From: Afipia sp.
Lineage (GTDB): Bacteria > Pseudomonadota > Alphaproteobacteria > Rhizobiales > Xanthobacteraceae
Length of the DNA stretch: 5,264 bases
Direction: 5' to 3'
Assembly (NCBI GenBank): GCA_026400415.1
Contig: JAPLPA010000165.1
Location: forward strand, 1-5,264
Shown here: positions 4,850 through 5,264 of the stretch, piece by piece
Numbering within the stretch: the stretch's first letter is position 1
Layout of the letters: each line of letters starts with the position of its first letter
Translations under genes and position numbers: made by a program
Notes under the pieces: generated by a model
Told to the model about the DNA's origin: nothing
Databases searched by the model: none
What the model saw: the letters and a program-made list of their open reading frames with translations, nothing else

Positions 4850-5264
4850 ATGGCCATGATGGAAACGCAAAATGTCTCGATGGCCGGCTTTGTGCAAAGG
4901 CTGCGCGATCTGCTCGGCAGCAACAGCGACGCGTCGCTGACCAAACGTCTCGCCGGCACTGTCTTTATCATTCGCGTGTTGAGCGCCGGCCTTGCCTATT
5001 TCAGCCAGGTCCTGCTGGCGCGCTGGATGGGCGGCTCGGAATACGGTGTCTATGTCTACGTCTGGACCTGGGTGCTGCTGCTCGGCTCGATGCTGGATTT
5101 CGGCATTTCGGTCGGCGCGCAGAAAATCATCCCCGAATATCGCACCGGCAAGCAACTCGCATTGCTGCGCGGCTTTCTGTCGGGAAGCCGCTGGCTCGTT
5201 CTTGCGGCATCGACCGTCGTCGCGCTGGTATTCGCGGCGCTCGTCAAAATTCTCTCGCCGTGGA
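4850..5264 (+). CDS. Polysaccharide/oligosaccharide flippase (Wzx/MATE-like polysaccharide biosynthesis protein), N-terminal part
   Basis: The frame opens at ATG 4850 and runs past the window end; 138 residues are visible. After a polar, amphipathic N-terminus (MAMMETQNVSMAGFVQRLRD) come three membrane segments at about 36-56 (TVFIIRVLSAGLAYFSQVLLA), 65-87 and 115-135. The stretch LLARWMGGSEYGVYVYVW followed by LLLGSMLDFGISVGAQKIIPEY matches the first two helices of the polysaccharide-biosynthesis flippase family (helix 1 ending AR-x-hG-x-x-x-(Y/F)G-x-(Y/F), then a helix with D-F-G). Family members have 12-14 helices and about 400-500 residues, and move lipid-linked saccharides across the inner membrane for O-antigen, capsule or exopolysaccharide assembly. 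The start is uncertain: ATGs at 4850, 4856 and 4859 are in frame and none has a strong Shine-Dalgarno sequence. A 94-base gap and a terminator-like hairpin separate it from the DUF924 gene. The family call is fairly sure; substrate unknown. Confidence 0.85.
   Translation, partial: MAMMETQNVSMAGFVQRLRDLLGSNSDASLTKRLAGTVFIIRVLSAGLAYFSQVLLARWMGGSEYGVYVYVWTWVLLLGSMLDFGISVGAQKIIPEYRTGKQLALLRGFLSGSRWLVLAASTVVALVFAALVKILSPW

Overview
The window reads as a chromosomal, cell-envelope-oriented stretch of an alphaproteobacterium, most likely Hyphomicrobiales of the Bradyrhizobium/Afipia/Rhodopseudomonas type (Nitrobacteraceae). This placement is inferred from protein flavour, the moderately high GC, a glucan-exporter-like ABC tail next to a D,D-carboxypeptidase, and an intergenic CATGGCCGGG palindrome of a kind I recall from Bradyrhizobium-like genomes. 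It has not been tested by any search. All supported genes lie on the + strand.

Layout. (1) 1-188: C-terminal end of an ABC transporter ATP-binding domain, probably an exporter of the glucan (NdvA/ChvA-like) class. (2) 189-366: intergenic, with a bulged hairpin, a weaker GC inverted repeat, and a Shine-Dalgarno sequence that favours a GTG start. (3) 367-1830: a secreted D-alanyl-D-alanine carboxypeptidase (penicillin-binding protein, peptidase S11) with all three active-site motifs and a long Lys/Pro/Ala-rich tail. (4) 1831-2014: an intergenic stretch with several small stem-loops and no gene. (5) 2015-3712: complete long-chain fatty acid--CoA ligase (fadD). (6) 3713-3821: a perfect 10-bp-arm palindrome and a second, AT-rich dyad overlapping the ribosome-binding region of the next gene. 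(7) 3822-4199: a small four-helix inner-membrane protein of unknown function, followed four bases later by (8) 4204-4755, a DUF924-family protein. (9) 4756-4849: short intergenic region with a terminator-like hairpin. (10) 4850 to the window end: N-terminal part of a polysaccharide flippase (Wzx/MATE-like), cut by the window edge.

Functionally, three genes (ABC exporter, carboxypeptidase, flippase) concern building or exporting envelope polymers. FadD activates fatty acids for degradation or lipid synthesis. The membrane protein and the DUF924 protein look like a two-gene unit of unknown role. I see no mobile element, CRISPR array, RNA gene or convincing new multi-gene system. The points most worth a second look are the tail of the carboxypeptidase, whose repeat is kept in protein but not in codons, and the two dyads between fadD and the small membrane protein.
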